In this document: in pieces, positions 42,474-52,531 of the stretch
Layout of the letters: each line of letters opens with the position of its first letter
Numbering within the stretch: the first letter of the stretch is position 1
Assembly: GCA_964641415.1 (NCBI GenBank)
Contig: CAZXMW010000002.1
Coordinates: 62,001-126,000, forward strand
Reading direction: 5' to 3'
Origin: JAHECW01 sp964641415
GTDB taxonomy: Bacteria > Acidobacteriota > Thermoanaerobaculia > Thermoanaerobaculales > Sulfomarinibacteraceae
DNA: 64,000 nt
Notes under the pieces: generated by a model
Seen by the model: only the letters and a program-made list of their open reading frames with translations
Databases searched by the model: none
Told to the model about the DNA's origin: nothing
Made by a program: the position numbers and the translations under genes

Positions 42474-45167
42474 TCAGGGCGCGGCGGCGCCGGCGATCCA
42501 GGTGTCCGGCGCCCGCTCGGCCGCCCGCTCGAGCAGCTCGCGGCCCTCCTCGGCCCGCCCCAGCTCGGCCAGCGCTCGCCCCGCGACCCACTCCGCCAGC
42601 GGCAGCCAGGCGCAGGCCTCGTAGTCGAGGCGACAGCGCATGGCGAGATCGCCCCGGGCGCTGTCGGCCAGCTCGTAGGCCGTCCGGGCCTCGCCGGCGG
42701 CGAGGAGGACCCGGGCCTCCAGGACGCGGGCCAGCGGTCGAACCTCGGTCATGACCTGCAGCTGTTCGGCGACCGCCAGCGCCGGCGCCGGGTCCCGGTC
42801 GACCTCGAATCGCGCCCACGCCTGGAGCACCTTCGCCCACAGGAAGGTGCGGCCCGCGTCGGCGTCGACCAGACGCGGCGCCGACCACTCGCCTTGGAAG
42901 AAGAACCAGGCCACGTCGAGGAGGCGCATGGGCTCGAGCTCGGTGGTCACCGAAAGATTGGCGATGAACCGCCGAGTCGCCTCGAAGGCAGCGTTGTCGC
43001 CGTTGACGGCCGCATCCAGCATCAACATGACGACCTGGTCGTTGTGGTTGCGGCCGTTGCTCGCGATGTTGACGCTTTCGACCAACCGGTCGCGCCCAGC
43101 ATCCCGCTCGCCGACGATGAGCAGGCGCTCGCCGAGCCGCAGCTGCAGGTCTCGCTCCGCCGGGAACCGGTCGACGGCATCGCGGAGGATCGCGGCGGCG
43201 GTGTCGTCGTGGCCGCCAGAGGCAAGCGCCCGCGCCGCGACGAGCGCCGCGGCGACCTCCGTCGCCGGCTCCGACATCACCCCCGGGTGGTCGGCGCGCA
43301 GCCGCGCCAGCGAGAACGGCGCCTCGGCCCGCGGCGCCAACCTGAGCCGCGCGCAGGTCGTCGCGAGGTCGGACCAGAAGGCCTCCCGAGCCTCACCGCC
43401 GGCGCCGAACAGTGGCGAGGCCTCCGGGTTGCCCCAGACGTCGAACAGGACCGGCTCGCCGTTGACGAGCATCTCGATGCCACGGTTTGTGAGCTTCGGC
43501 GGTTCGACGACGAGCGCGTTCGAGCCGAGCGGCGTGTAACTCATGCAGCCCTCCGGCGCCCGCGACCGTGCCTGCAAGAACGCCGTGATGTCCGGCGACA
43601 GCAGCCGGCCGCAGACCTCTCCGGTGAGGCGCGAGCGCGCGGCAACGGTGACGAGCGTCCGCTGGAAGCCCATGCGATTGTTGAGGGCGATGACGATGAT
43701 CTCGTCACGCCCGTCGCGGTCGAGGTCGGCCGCAACCAGGTGCTCCGGGTGACCCGAGTTCGCGAGCGACATCAGGGGCCGGTCGTCCGCCGTGCGGAAC
43801 CCGGTCACCCCGACCATGGACGGAAACCAGCGCGGGTTGATCATCGTCCAGGCGAGATCGGTTCCCTCTCCGGTGAAGTCGCCCGGCGCGAGATGCTGCA
43901 GATACCAGGTGTCGGCGAAGTCCGGAAACGCGAAGTGTCCGATGTCGTCGACGACGATCGAACGAATCGGCTCGCCGCGCTCCGAGTAGAGCTCGAGCTC
44001 GACGGCGCCTCCCAGGTTGTCGCCGTCCGCGGGTTGCGACCAGCCGATGACGGCCTCGGGTCCGGGGCCGACCGCAAGATCCGCCACCGTGGCGTTGGCC
44101 CGCAGCCCGGGCCGCTTTACCGACCACAGCTGCCGGCCGCCGCTCGAGCGGGCGCGCACTGTCGATTTCGAAACCTCGACCCGGTCGAGCTCGCTTGCCA
44201 GGGCACGACCGAGAAGCAGCGCCGCGCCGCCGCCGGCCACCATCACCGCCAGCACCGCAGCCAGGCGCCGCCAGACCCGCCGCGACAGCCCGACCCGCCG
44301 GCCCTCGAGGGCGGCCGCCGCATCCGCAGCCGAAGCGTAGCGCGCCCGCGGGTCCTTCTCGAGCAGCCGGGCCACGAAGCGCGCCAGCCAGCGCGGGCAC
44401 TCCGGCCGGTGCGCCCGCACCGGTTCCGGCTCGGCGTGCAGATGGGCGTCGGCGATCTGGAAGGCCGAGTCGCCGTCGAAGGGCAGCCGCCCGGTCAGCA
44501 GCTGGTACATCGTGATCCCGAGGCTGTAGAGGTCGCAGGACGGGCTCGGCGGCTCGCCCCGCAGCTGCTCCGGCGCCATGAAGCGCGGCGTGCCCACCCC
44601 CTCCATGGTCGCCGTCAAATCCGACGCCCGGTCCAGGCTGCGCACCAGCCCCAGGTCCGACAGCTTGACCGACCCGTCCTCGGCGACCAAAATGTTCGAC
44701 GGCTTCACGTCCCGGTGCACGATGCGTTGCCCGTGCAGGTACTGAAGCACGTCCAGCACCTGCCGGACCCACCGCGCCACGTCGTCGACCGGTTGCGCCC
44801 CCCTTTGCTTGACCCGATCCGCGAGCGTCCCCCCCGGCACGAACTCCATCACCGCCACCGGCCGCTCGCTGGCCTCGATGACGTCGAAGATCCGGATCAG
44901 CTTCGGGTGCGACAGCCGCCGCCCCTGGCGCACCTCCTCGAGCCACCGCGCCCTGGTCCGCTCGTCCGCCCCCGCCCGCAGGATCTTGAGCGCCACCCGC
45001 TGACCCAGCACCCGGTCCTCGGCCAGCCACACCGTCGCCTGCCCCCCCGAACCCAGCAGCTCCACCAGCCGCCACCGCTCGGGCAGCACCACCGCCGCAT
45101 CGCTCGCCGCGTGCGCCGCCTCCGCGTCCACCCCCGCCGTGCGCAGATTCGAGCTGTCGCCCTCCAT
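42474..45167 (-). CDS. Ser/Thr protein kinase with extracytoplasmic FG-GAP-like and helical-repeat regions
   Basis: An 897-residue kinase. N-terminal kinase domain: LLGSGGQATVWLAE, K61 in VALKIL, HRDVKPSN (151-158), and DLG (171-173) in place of DFG, then GTPRFMAPEQ. A hydrophobic segment follows (about 310-330). The rest includes FG-GAP/integrin-like stretches with Asp-rich loops (DLDRDGRDEIIVIAL; TGEGTDLAWT) and, from about residue 640, helices rich in Ala/Leu/Glu that look like TPR-type repeats. The catalytic Asp of the metal loop is kept, so activity is likely. Ligand or partner is unknown. It is a paralogue of the gene at 60994. The start ATG has GGAGG 1-5 nt upstream. Confidence 0.87.
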   Translation of the reverse strand: MEGDSSNLRTAGVDAEAAHAASDAAVVLPERWRLVELLGSGGQATVWLAEDRVLGQRVALKILRAGADERTRARWLEEVRQGRRLSHPKLIRIFDVIEASERPVAVMEFVPGGTLADRVKQRGAQPVDDVARWVRQVLDVLQYLHGQRIVHRDVKPSNILVAEDGSVKLSDLGLVRSLDRASDLTATMEGVGTPRFMAPEQLRGEPPSPSCDLYSLGITMYQLLTGRLPFDGDSAFQIADAHLHAEPEPVRAHRPECPRWLARFVARLLEKDPRARYASAADAAAALEGRRVGLSRRVWRRLAAVLAVMVAGGGAALLLGRALASELDRVEVSKSTVRARSSGGRQLWSVKRPGLRANATVADLAVGPGPEAVIGWSQPADGDNLGGAVELELYSERGEPIRSIVVDDIGHFAFPDFADTWYLQHLAPGDFTGEGTDLAWTMINPRWFPSMVGVTGFRTADDRPLMSLANSGHPEHLVAADLDRDGRDEIIVIALNNRMGFQRTLVTVAARSRLTGEVCGRLLSPDITAFLQARSRAPEGCMSYTPLGSNALVVEPPKLTNRGIEMLVNGEPVLFDVWGNPEASPLFGAGGEAREAFWSDLATTCARLRLAPRAEAPFSLARLRADHPGVMSEPATEVAAALVAARALASGGHDDTAAAILRDAVDRFPAERDLQLRLGERLLIVGERDAGRDRLVESVNIASNGRNHNDQVVMLMLDAAVNGDNAAFEATRRFIANLSVTTELEPMRLLDVAWFFFQGEWSAPRLVDADAGRTFLWAKVLQAWARFEVDRDPAPALAVAEQLQVMTEVRPLARVLEARVLLAAGEARTAYELADSARGDLAMRCRLDYEACAWLPLAEWVAGRALAELGRAEEGRELLERAAERAPDTWIAGAAAP

Positions 45168-45245
45168 GAATCAAACGCTAGCACGGGATCTCGAGACCGT
45201 GCAAAACGAGAAGCGACGCTTCAGGGCGAATTCCCGAGTCGCGAT

Positions 45246-45355
45246 GACTCTGCGCCTCCGCATCTCTACGATGAACTGCGATGGCATTGCCCCTGTGAGC
45301 CTTCGCGTTGAATTGTGATGGCTCGAAGTCTCTGCGCCTCTGCGTTGATTCATCG
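45246..45355. repeat. CTCTGCGCCTCTGCGTT-type repeat block
   Basis: Phrases ACTCTGCGCCTCCGCATC and GTCTCTGCGCCTCTGCGTTG, with AACTGCGATGGCATTGCCC between them. It fills most of the 200-bp spacer between the kinase and the FHA regulator. It is the same family as 25806-25946. Confidence 0.65.
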
Positions 45356-45368
45356 ATGTCCTGGACGG

Positions 45369-47234
45369 TCAGCTCATGCCCAAGCGGTCCATCTTGAGTG
45401 CCAAACCGTTGCGCGAGATGCCAAGTAGCTGGGCAGCCTTGGAGCGGTTGTTCTTGGTGCGGGCGAGGGCGGCGGCGATGAGCTTGCGCTCGATGGCGGC
45501 GGTGGCGGCGTCGAGGTCGAGGTCGGAGGCGAGGTCAAGCTCGGCGAGGTGGTCGTCGAGGGACGGGTAGAGCACCGAGGCCGACAGCATGGTGGAGTCG
45601 ATGGCCTGGTTCTCGGGGCACAGGTAGACCAGGCGGCGGACCTCGTGCTCGAGCTCGCGGACGTTGCCCGGCCAGGGTGCGGCGGCGAGGGCGTTGAGGG
45701 CCTTGACGGTGATGCCGCGGACCGGCTTGCCGATCTCCTCTGCGTAGAGCCGCATGAAGTGCTCGACGAAGGCCGGGATGTCGTCGCGCCGGGCTCTGAG
45801 CGGCGGCACGTGGACGGTGAATCCGACGACCCGGTAGTAGAGGTCGCGGCGGAAGCGGTTACCGGCGATCAGGGCCTGCAGGTCGGTGTTGGTGGCGGTG
45901 ATGATCCGGACGTCGATGGGCTCGGGGCTGCGGGCGCCGAGGGGGTGGATCTCGAGCTGCTGCAGGGCGCGCAGCAGCTTGGCCTGGAGCTCGAGCGACA
46001 TGTCGCCGATCTCGTCGAGGAAGAGGAAGCCGCCGCGCGCGAGCTGGAATTTGCCCTTGCGCGCGCTGACTCCCGTCGCGACCCCGCTCTCGATGCCGAA
46101 CAGCTCGGCCTCGAGCAGGTCCGACGGGATCGCGGCGCAGTTGACCGCCACGAAGGGGCCGGCACGCCGGGCCGAAGAGGCGTGCAGGGTCTCGGCGACG
46201 TGCTCCTTGCCGACCCCGGTCTCGCCGGTGATGAGCACCGGGATGTCGCCCCGCAGCAGCTGTCGGAGCTGGCCGTAGACCTCGGTCATGGCGGCCGACC
46301 GGCCGACCACGTGGCGGGCCGAGAACTCGAGCCCCGGAGGGTTCAGGGTCAGCCGGCCGGGGTCGATGTGGACCGGCGCCGGCGCCGAGTGGAGGAGCAT
46401 CCGAAGCGCCGTCTCCAGAAGCGAACCGGCCGCCCGCCGGTGGGGAAAGTCGCCGGTCAGGGCGAGCAGGTACGGGGCCGCCCCGGGCGGCGCCGCTGCC
46501 GCCCAGGTGACGGGAGGATCGCCGGAGAGCCGGCCGCTGGTCATGACCGACGACCCCGGGTCTCCGTTCGCCGCCAGCGACCCGAGCTCAGGGCCGAGCG
46601 CGATCAGCCGCTCCCCGCCGACGACCTCGCCCGAGGCGCACATCACGACCGGGTCTCCGGCGCCGTCCCACTCGACGAGGCAGGCGCCGCCGGCGCCGAC
46701 CTCGCGGCACAGGAGGTCGAGGGCCTCGGTCTGATCCGGGCGCTCGGCGCCGATGAGGCGAGCGGTGAGGGAGCTCAGCAGGGTGACCCAGGACGGCGGC
46801 TCGTCGTCGGCCCGCCGCGCCAGAGGCCTGACTTCGGTGGTGTTGTCATTGTGCTCGCCCCGCCGGCGGGTTGGGTGGAGCGGGATCGCCACTCTGGCGT
46901 CGTCGGGATGGACCCGGATGACGTAGAGCACAGCCGGACCGAAGCCGACCCAGTCGCCCTCGTCGACAGCCGCCTCTTCGATCCTGCGGCCGTTGGCATA
47001 CGTCCCGTTTCGGCTGCCCAGGTCGCGCACCGTGAGGACGCCGTCGGCGACCGACAGCAGGGCGTGGCGCCGCGACACCCCCGGCACGGCGATCACCACC
47101 TCGCAGCCATCTCCGGCGCCGACCACGTGCTCGCCATCGGCGAGTTCGTAGCCGAGCCGGCTGCCGTCGACCTCGCCGGTCAGGCGGAAGCAGTGGCCCT
47201 CGACGATCTCGCGCGCGTCATCGGTCATGGCCAT
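45369..47234 (-). CDS. FHA-GAF-AAA+ sigma54-type activator with altered GAFTGA loop
   Basis: A 621-residue transcription regulator. The N-terminal FHA domain (about 25-110; VPGVSRRHALLS, DLGSRNGTYANG) binds phospho-threonine and so links it to the Ser/Thr kinases nearby. A GAF-like middle follows. The AAA+ domain has Walker A GETGVGKEH and Walker B LFLDEIGDM; the C-terminus is a Fis-type helix-turn-helix (NRSKAAQLLGISRNGLALKM). The loop that normally reads GAFTGA, which contacts sigma54, reads GVATGV here. That variant may still function or may act on another holoenzyme. The ATG at 47234 (or 47228) follows GAGGAAAGGGCGGC. Confidence 0.88.
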   Translation of the reverse strand: MAMTDDAREIVEGHCFRLTGEVDGSRLGYELADGEHVVGAGDGCEVVIAVPGVSRRHALLSVADGVLTVRDLGSRNGTYANGRRIEEAAVDEGDWVGFGPAVLYVIRVHPDDARVAIPLHPTRRRGEHNDNTTEVRPLARRADDEPPSWVTLLSSLTARLIGAERPDQTEALDLLCREVGAGGACLVEWDGAGDPVVMCASGEVVGGERLIALGPELGSLAANGDPGSSVMTSGRLSGDPPVTWAAAAPPGAAPYLLALTGDFPHRRAAGSLLETALRMLLHSAPAPVHIDPGRLTLNPPGLEFSARHVVGRSAAMTEVYGQLRQLLRGDIPVLITGETGVGKEHVAETLHASSARRAGPFVAVNCAAIPSDLLEAELFGIESGVATGVSARKGKFQLARGGFLFLDEIGDMSLELQAKLLRALQQLEIHPLGARSPEPIDVRIITATNTDLQALIAGNRFRRDLYYRVVGFTVHVPPLRARRDDIPAFVEHFMRLYAEEIGKPVRGITVKALNALAAAPWPGNVRELEHEVRRLVYLCPENQAIDSTMLSASVLYPSLDDHLAELDLASDLDLDAATAAIERKLIAAALARTKNNRSKAAQLLGISRNGLALKMDRLGMS

Positions 47235-47417
47235 GCCGCCCTTTCCTCATCCGGGCATTGCAAAGTCCGGACCACGTTCCGCGATTTCCCTCACAGCTCC
47301 GGAAGACGGCACTCCAGCGGACGCATCTGCCGTGATTTCCTTCCCCACTCTGCCATTCTACGTGGCTTCGATGGTCGCGTCGTTGCAACCCACATCTTCC
47401 CGGACGTGACCGCTCCG

Positions 47418-47475
47418 GCAGCCCGCGCCCGAAGCCGCCGTCCACGGGCAGGGCGTGGCCGGTGATGCCCGACGC
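47418..47475. repeat. Left copy of a 58-bp direct repeat (SDR gene 3' end remnant)
   Basis: It matches 48719-48776 at 54 of 58 positions in the same orientation. On the minus strand it encodes ASGITGHALPVDGGFGRGL, identical to the C-terminus of the SDR encoded at 48714-49502. It is not part of an intact gene here. Confidence 0.8.
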
Positions 47476-47629
47476 AAGACCGAAAACCAGAGAGGAAAAC
47501 GTACCGGAAACTCCACCCCGCAGCACAACAACGCGTTTCACCGGGTGCTCGCCATTGCTTTCTTCAGAAACACACCTCAACCTGACTCCGTCGTGACACA
47601 AAGGCGCTCGCGTCACGATTCCTGATGCC

Positions 47630-47787
47630 GCACGGGCCGCCCGGGTGACCCGCTCCTTGTGGGTCAGCCCCAGCTCAGCCCCGAGAAACTTCCGGATCGC
47701 GGCCTTGAGACGATGCAGCTCCGCCTTGTCCGCCCCGAGCAGGACGAAGTCGTCAATGGCGTCGAGGACCGGGTCGTAGCGAAGCGT
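47630..47787 (-). pseudogene. Fragment resembling a reverse transcriptase palm domain
   Basis: A frame without a plausible start encodes LRYDPVLDAIDDFVLLGADK, then AELHRLKAAIRKFLGAELGL, then THKERVTRAA. This resembles the catalytic YxDD region and following helix of retron/DGR/group II-type reverse transcriptases (pattern R-Y-x-D-D-F-V-L-L/F-x-x-x-K-x-x-L ... I-x-x-F-L-x-x-x-L-x-L). The Tyr is displaced by a few residues, and the rest of the enzyme (motifs 1-4 and the thumb) is missing. The call rests on pattern recognition only. Confidence 0.5.
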
Positions 47788-47869
47788 AAGGACACGGGCG
47801 CGCACACGAATCGTTCGACGACGCCGACATCGCCGGGGGTTGACGTCGCCGACGCTGAGCCCGGCGACC

Positions 47870-48304
47870 TCACACGACGAGTGGGTTGATCGCCCGGAGT
47901 GCGGGGAAAAGCGAAAAGTCGCGATCAGCGGTCCACAGCTCCCTGACACCCTGCTGCAGGCACAGCGCGGCGATGCGGGCATCGTGAACCTTCGGTCCCG
48001 CGACCTTTCCGGCACGAGCGAGCCCATCCAGGGCCTGCCAGTGGTTGGCGCCCTCACTGAGCAGGCTCAGAGACGGCGACTCGAGCCACGCCGAAACCTG
48101 GTCGAGTGCCACGTCCAGCGGGGTCGGCGGATCGAAGATCCGCGGGTGCGTCACGATCGCCAGAAACTCGTGCAGGCAGGGCCAAGGGATCGCCCACTGG
48201 CCCGGCCCTTCGGCGAGGCGCCGGACGCCTTCAAACGCGGCGTCGTGGAACGGACCGTCCTCCCGGTGAGCGTACACGAGAACATTCGTGTCGACCGCGA
48301 TCAT
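47870..48304 (-). CDS. vapC: VapC-type PIN-domain toxin
   Basis: A 144-residue PIN-domain RNase. Acidic active-site positions are seen in MIAVDTNVLVYAHRED (first Asp), LHEFLAIVTHP (Glu), KVHDARIAALCLQQG (third Asp) and WTADRDFSLFP (fourth Asp). The ATG at 48304 overlaps the antitoxin stop codon (ATGA), the standard antitoxin-first arrangement. The family cuts specific RNAs, often tRNAs. It lies between the two 58-bp direct repeats. Confidence 0.9.
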   Translation of the reverse strand: MIAVDTNVLVYAHREDGPFHDAAFEGVRRLAEGPGQWAIPWPCLHEFLAIVTHPRIFDPPTPLDVALDQVSAWLESPSLSLLSEGANHWQALDGLARAGKVAGPKVHDARIAALCLQQGVRELWTADRDFSLFPALRAINPLVV

Positions 48305-48546
48305 GCCCCACGCCCGCGGTAGGCCGCATCCCGCAGCGCCTCCCAACCACCATCGAGCATCTCCGGGCGCAGTCCCCGACCGCCGAAGGTGACTCGCCGC
48401 ATGGTGAAGCGCTCCCGTGCGCCCGCCGCATCCAGAACGCATCGGAGGCCCGCCTCGACCAGCGCACGCAGGGTCGTCCCCCGTTGCGAGGCGAGCTTCT
48501 TCGCCTCGAGCAGTACGGTATCAGCAATATCTATGGTTGTTTTCAT
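48301..48546 (-). CDS. vapB: VapB-type antitoxin
   Basis: An 81-residue antitoxin that begins with the ribbon-helix-helix-like segment MKTTIDIADTVLLEAKKLAS, then RGTTLRALVEAGLR. This is the layout of VapB antitoxins of the DUF2191 type. The C-terminal part (GRGLRPEMLDGGWEALRDAAY) would bind the toxin. Just upstream lies a 16-bp palindrome that is a likely operator. Confidence 0.87.
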   Translation of the reverse strand: MKTTIDIADTVLLEAKKLASQRGTTLRALVEAGLRCVLDAAGARERFTMRRVTFGGRGLRPEMLDGGWEALRDAAYRGRGA

Positions 48547-48560
48547 ATGGGTAACCATAT
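48545..48560 (-). promoter_or_regulatory. Palindromic operator of vapBC
   Basis: ATATGG-TTAC-CCATAT on the minus strand, perfect 6-bp arms, ending at the vapB start codon. It is in the right place for autorepression by the VapBC complex. Confidence 0.6.
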
Positions 48561-48713
48561 CACAGCTTCGGCATCCCCTCGTGCCGCAACCGCGCCAAGC
48601 CGATCTGGAGATCGGCGCTACAAGAGATCGCCCTTCGGTCTTCACTGGGCTCGATTTCGAACGCGAGTTGGCAAAACGCGGTCGAGACGACCGCGCCACG
48701 CCTGGCTCGCGCG

Positions 48714-49502
48714 CTACAGCAGCCCGCGGCCGAAGCCGCCGTCGACGGGCAGGGCGTGGCCGGTGATGCCGGAGGCGGCGTCGGAGGCGAGGAAGGCGAC
48801 CGCGGCGGCGACCTCGGCGGGCTCGAGGAGACGGCCGAGGGGGATCGCGGCGGCCCAGCCGGCCATGACCTCGCCGGCGGTGGCGCCGGTGGCCTTCGCC
48901 CTGGTCGTCGCGAGCTCGGTGAGGCGGCCGGTGGCGGTGTAGCCGGGCAACACCGAGTTGACCGTGACGCCGTCGGCGGCGACCTCGTCGGCGACGCTCT
49001 TGAGGTAGCCGGTGAGGCCGGCGCGCATGGCGTTGGACAGCACCAGGCCCGGCTGCGGCTCGCGAACGGCGATCGAGGTGATGGCGACGATGCGCCCCCA
49101 CCTCGCGGCGCGCATCACGGGCAGGCAGAGCTCGAGGAAGCGCTGCACCGGCAGCAGGAGCAGCTCGCCGGCGGCGACGAGATCGTCCGCCGTCGCATCG
49201 ACCGCCGGCATGGCGGGCGGCCCGCCGGCGTTGGTGACGACGATCTCGGGCTCGCCGAAGGCGCTCCGAGCGGCATCGACGACCCGAGCCGGCGCCTCCG
49301 ATTCGGCGAGGTCGGCCGTCACGGAAACCACCTCGCCGCCGGTGGCGGCACGCAGTCGCTCGGCGGCGGCGCCGATCCGCGCCTCGGAGCGCGACACGAC
49401 GACCACCCGGCAGCCGTCCGAGAGCAGCCGCTCGGCAGCGGCGTAGCCGAGGCCGGAGGAAGCCCCGCCGACGATCGCGACCCGCCGTTTGGATTGGCTC
49501 AC
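48714..49502 (-). CDS. Short-chain dehydrogenase/reductase lacking the YxxxK pair
   Basis: A 262-residue Rossmann-fold protein. The cofactor loop is VGGASSGLGYAAAERL, followed by TNAGGPPAMP, ITSIAVREPQPG, and the typical C-terminal PAEVAAAVAFLASDAASGITG. Where classical SDRs have YxASK, this reads LVLSNAMRAGLTGYLK, so both catalytic Tyr and Lys are absent. A group of SDR proteins shares this feature, and their reaction is unclear. The GTG at 49502 has GGAGAAC upstream; the frame also runs upstream through the ATC-type repeat to 49553. Its 3' end is duplicated at 47418-47475. Confidence 0.85.
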   Translation of the reverse strand: MSQSKRRVAIVGGASSGLGYAAAERLLSDGCRVVVVSRSEARIGAAAERLRAATGGEVVSVTADLAESEAPARVVDAARSAFGEPEIVVTNAGGPPAMPAVDATADDLVAAGELLLLPVQRFLELCLPVMRAARWGRIVAITSIAVREPQPGLVLSNAMRAGLTGYLKSVADEVAADGVTVNSVLPGYTATGRLTELATTRAKATGATAGEVMAGWAAAIPLGRLLEPAEVAAAVAFLASDAASGITGHALPVDGGFGRGLL

Positions 49503-49540
49503 TTCGTTCTCCAATTCCAGAATGTCTCTGGGCCGCCCCT

Positions 49541-49556
49541 CATCATTCATCATTCA

Positions 49557-49570
<14 letters not shown>
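49541..49570. repeat. CATCATT array over the 3' end of the M49-like gene
   Basis: Four tandem heptamers of the ATCATTC type. The last codons of the peptidase gene (Asn-Asp-Glu-stop) fall inside the array, so the repeat has replaced or extended its 3' end. Confidence 0.75.
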
Positions 49571-51242
<1,672 letters not shown>

Positions 51243-51265
51243 GGCTTCCTCCATCAGGGTCGGTG

Positions 51266-52528
51266 TCATTCGTTGCCGGGGCGGCGCGCCCAGACGGCGA
51301 CGTCGCGCTCACCGTTGACGAGATCGTCGAGCCGTCGGCACACGCGATCGAGCCGGACGCCGATCGCCCCGAGCTCGGCGAGCCCTGAATCGTCATGCTC
51401 GGCGCCCACCGCGAACAGCTGGTCGTCCGGGAACGGGTGGAGCGGCTGGCGCCGCTCGACCGCGAAACCGCTCGAAGCCAGGTAGAGCTCGAAGGTCTCG
51501 GGCATCAGAGGCCGCCGATGGGTCGGGTCGATCCAGTACAGAGCCGCCCCGACCCGGAGCGAGTGAGGGTTCGGGAACTCGGCGATGAACAACCCGCCGG
51601 GCCGGAGCACGCGCCGGACCTCGGCGAGCACCGCGAGCTGCCGGGCTGACGAAAGGTGCTCGAACAGGTGGATGGCCGTGACCGCACCGCGGCTCTGATC
51701 GGGCAGGCCGCGCAGGCTGTCCAGAACATCACCCTCGATCACAGCGAGCCCGCGCCGTCGCGCGGAAGCGGCCACCGCGGCATCACCCTCGATCCCGGCC
51801 GCGTCGACGCCCGCCTCCCGGAGCATGAGCAGCAGCTCGCCGCGGCCGCAGCCCAGATCGAGCACCGGCGGCTGGCCGCGCAACGCCTCGAGGTAGTGGT
51901 CGAGACGGTGACGAATCTCGGCCTCCGACCCGCGGAACGCCTCGAGCATCGCCGGCTGGACGGCCGCCAGCGCCGACGACAGCACGGCCTCGTCCGGATG
52001 CGCCCGATCAGGAGTCGGCAGCGGCTCGCGCCGGAGCATCCGCTCGACCAGCGACGCCACCTCGTCGAGCTCGGTAGCGAGCCGCTCGAGCAGCGCATCC
52101 GCCCGGCCGACGGCGGCCGGAACCACCACGTCGCGCAGCCGGTTCGATTCGTCGGAGACCGCGCCGAGCGCGGTCTCGGCCGCGTCTTGGCGAGGTTCGA
52201 CGGCATCGAGCCGAACCTCGGTCACGGCGAGCCGCCCTTCTCGGACCTCCTCCAGCTCCGACTGTGTTTGTCGCACACCGTCCTCGGCGGCATCGAGTCG
52301 CCGCTCGCTGCGATCGAGCCGGCGCTCGCTGCGATCGAGCCGGCGCTCGCTGCGATCGAGCCGGACGCGCAGGTCGTTGACGGCCGCGGCATGGCGATTC
52401 AGCCTCCGGCCCCAGGGGGTGCGATCGAAAACGGCCTTCATCAGGCGATGAAGGCCGGCAGGCTGCGTCTCGACCCCACCGTCGCGCGGCGGCCGGGATC
52501 CCGGTGCGGCGCGGTCGTCGCCGCTCAT
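51266..52528 (-). CDS. Class I SAM-dependent methyltransferase with coiled-coil N-terminus
   Basis: A 420-residue protein. The first 180 residues are heptad-like and charged, including three tandem copies of LDRSERR encoded by 21-bp DNA repeats, and probably form a coiled coil. The methyltransferase domain follows (about 215-340): PVLDLGCGRGELLLML (motif I), AAGIEGDAA, IEGDVLDSL, TAIHLFEHL and VRRVLRPGGLFIAEFPN. This resembles O-methyltransferases in surface-polysaccharide clusters (WbdD/MT_21-like), where a coiled coil measures chain length. That role is inference. GT-rich neighbours are absent. Confidence 0.83.
   Translation of the reverse strand: MSGDDRAAPGSRPPRDGGVETQPAGLHRLMKAVFDRTPWGRRLNRHAAAVNDLRVRLDRSERRLDRSERRLDRSERRLDAAEDGVRQTQSELEEVREGRLAVTEVRLDAVEPRQDAAETALGAVSDESNRLRDVVVPAAVGRADALLERLATELDEVASLVERMLRREPLPTPDRAHPDEAVLSSALAAVQPAMLEAFRGSEAEIRHRLDHYLEALRGQPPVLDLGCGRGELLLMLREAGVDAAGIEGDAAVAASARRRGLAVIEGDVLDSLRGLPDQSRGAVTAIHLFEHLSSARQLAVLAEVRRVLRPGGLFIAEFPNPHSLRVGAALYWIDPTHRRPLMPETFELYLASSGFAVERRQPLHPFPDDQLFAVGAEHDDSGLAELGAIGVRLDRVCRRLDDLVNGERDVAVWARRPGNE
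52302..52364. repeat. Three 21-bp tandem repeats inside the methyltransferase gene
   Basis: CGCTCGCTGCGATCGAGCCGG repeated three times with no or little change, encoding LDRSERR units. The copy number could vary by slippage without shifting the frame. Confidence 0.85.
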
Positions 52529-52531
52529 CCG

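Noticed and set aside
47235..48057. Minus-strand open frame 47218-48057 as one intact protein
   Set aside because: It strings together unrelated pieces (reverse-transcriptase-like fragment, SDR C-terminus, AAA+ regulator leader) and overlaps vapC. It is best read as debris.
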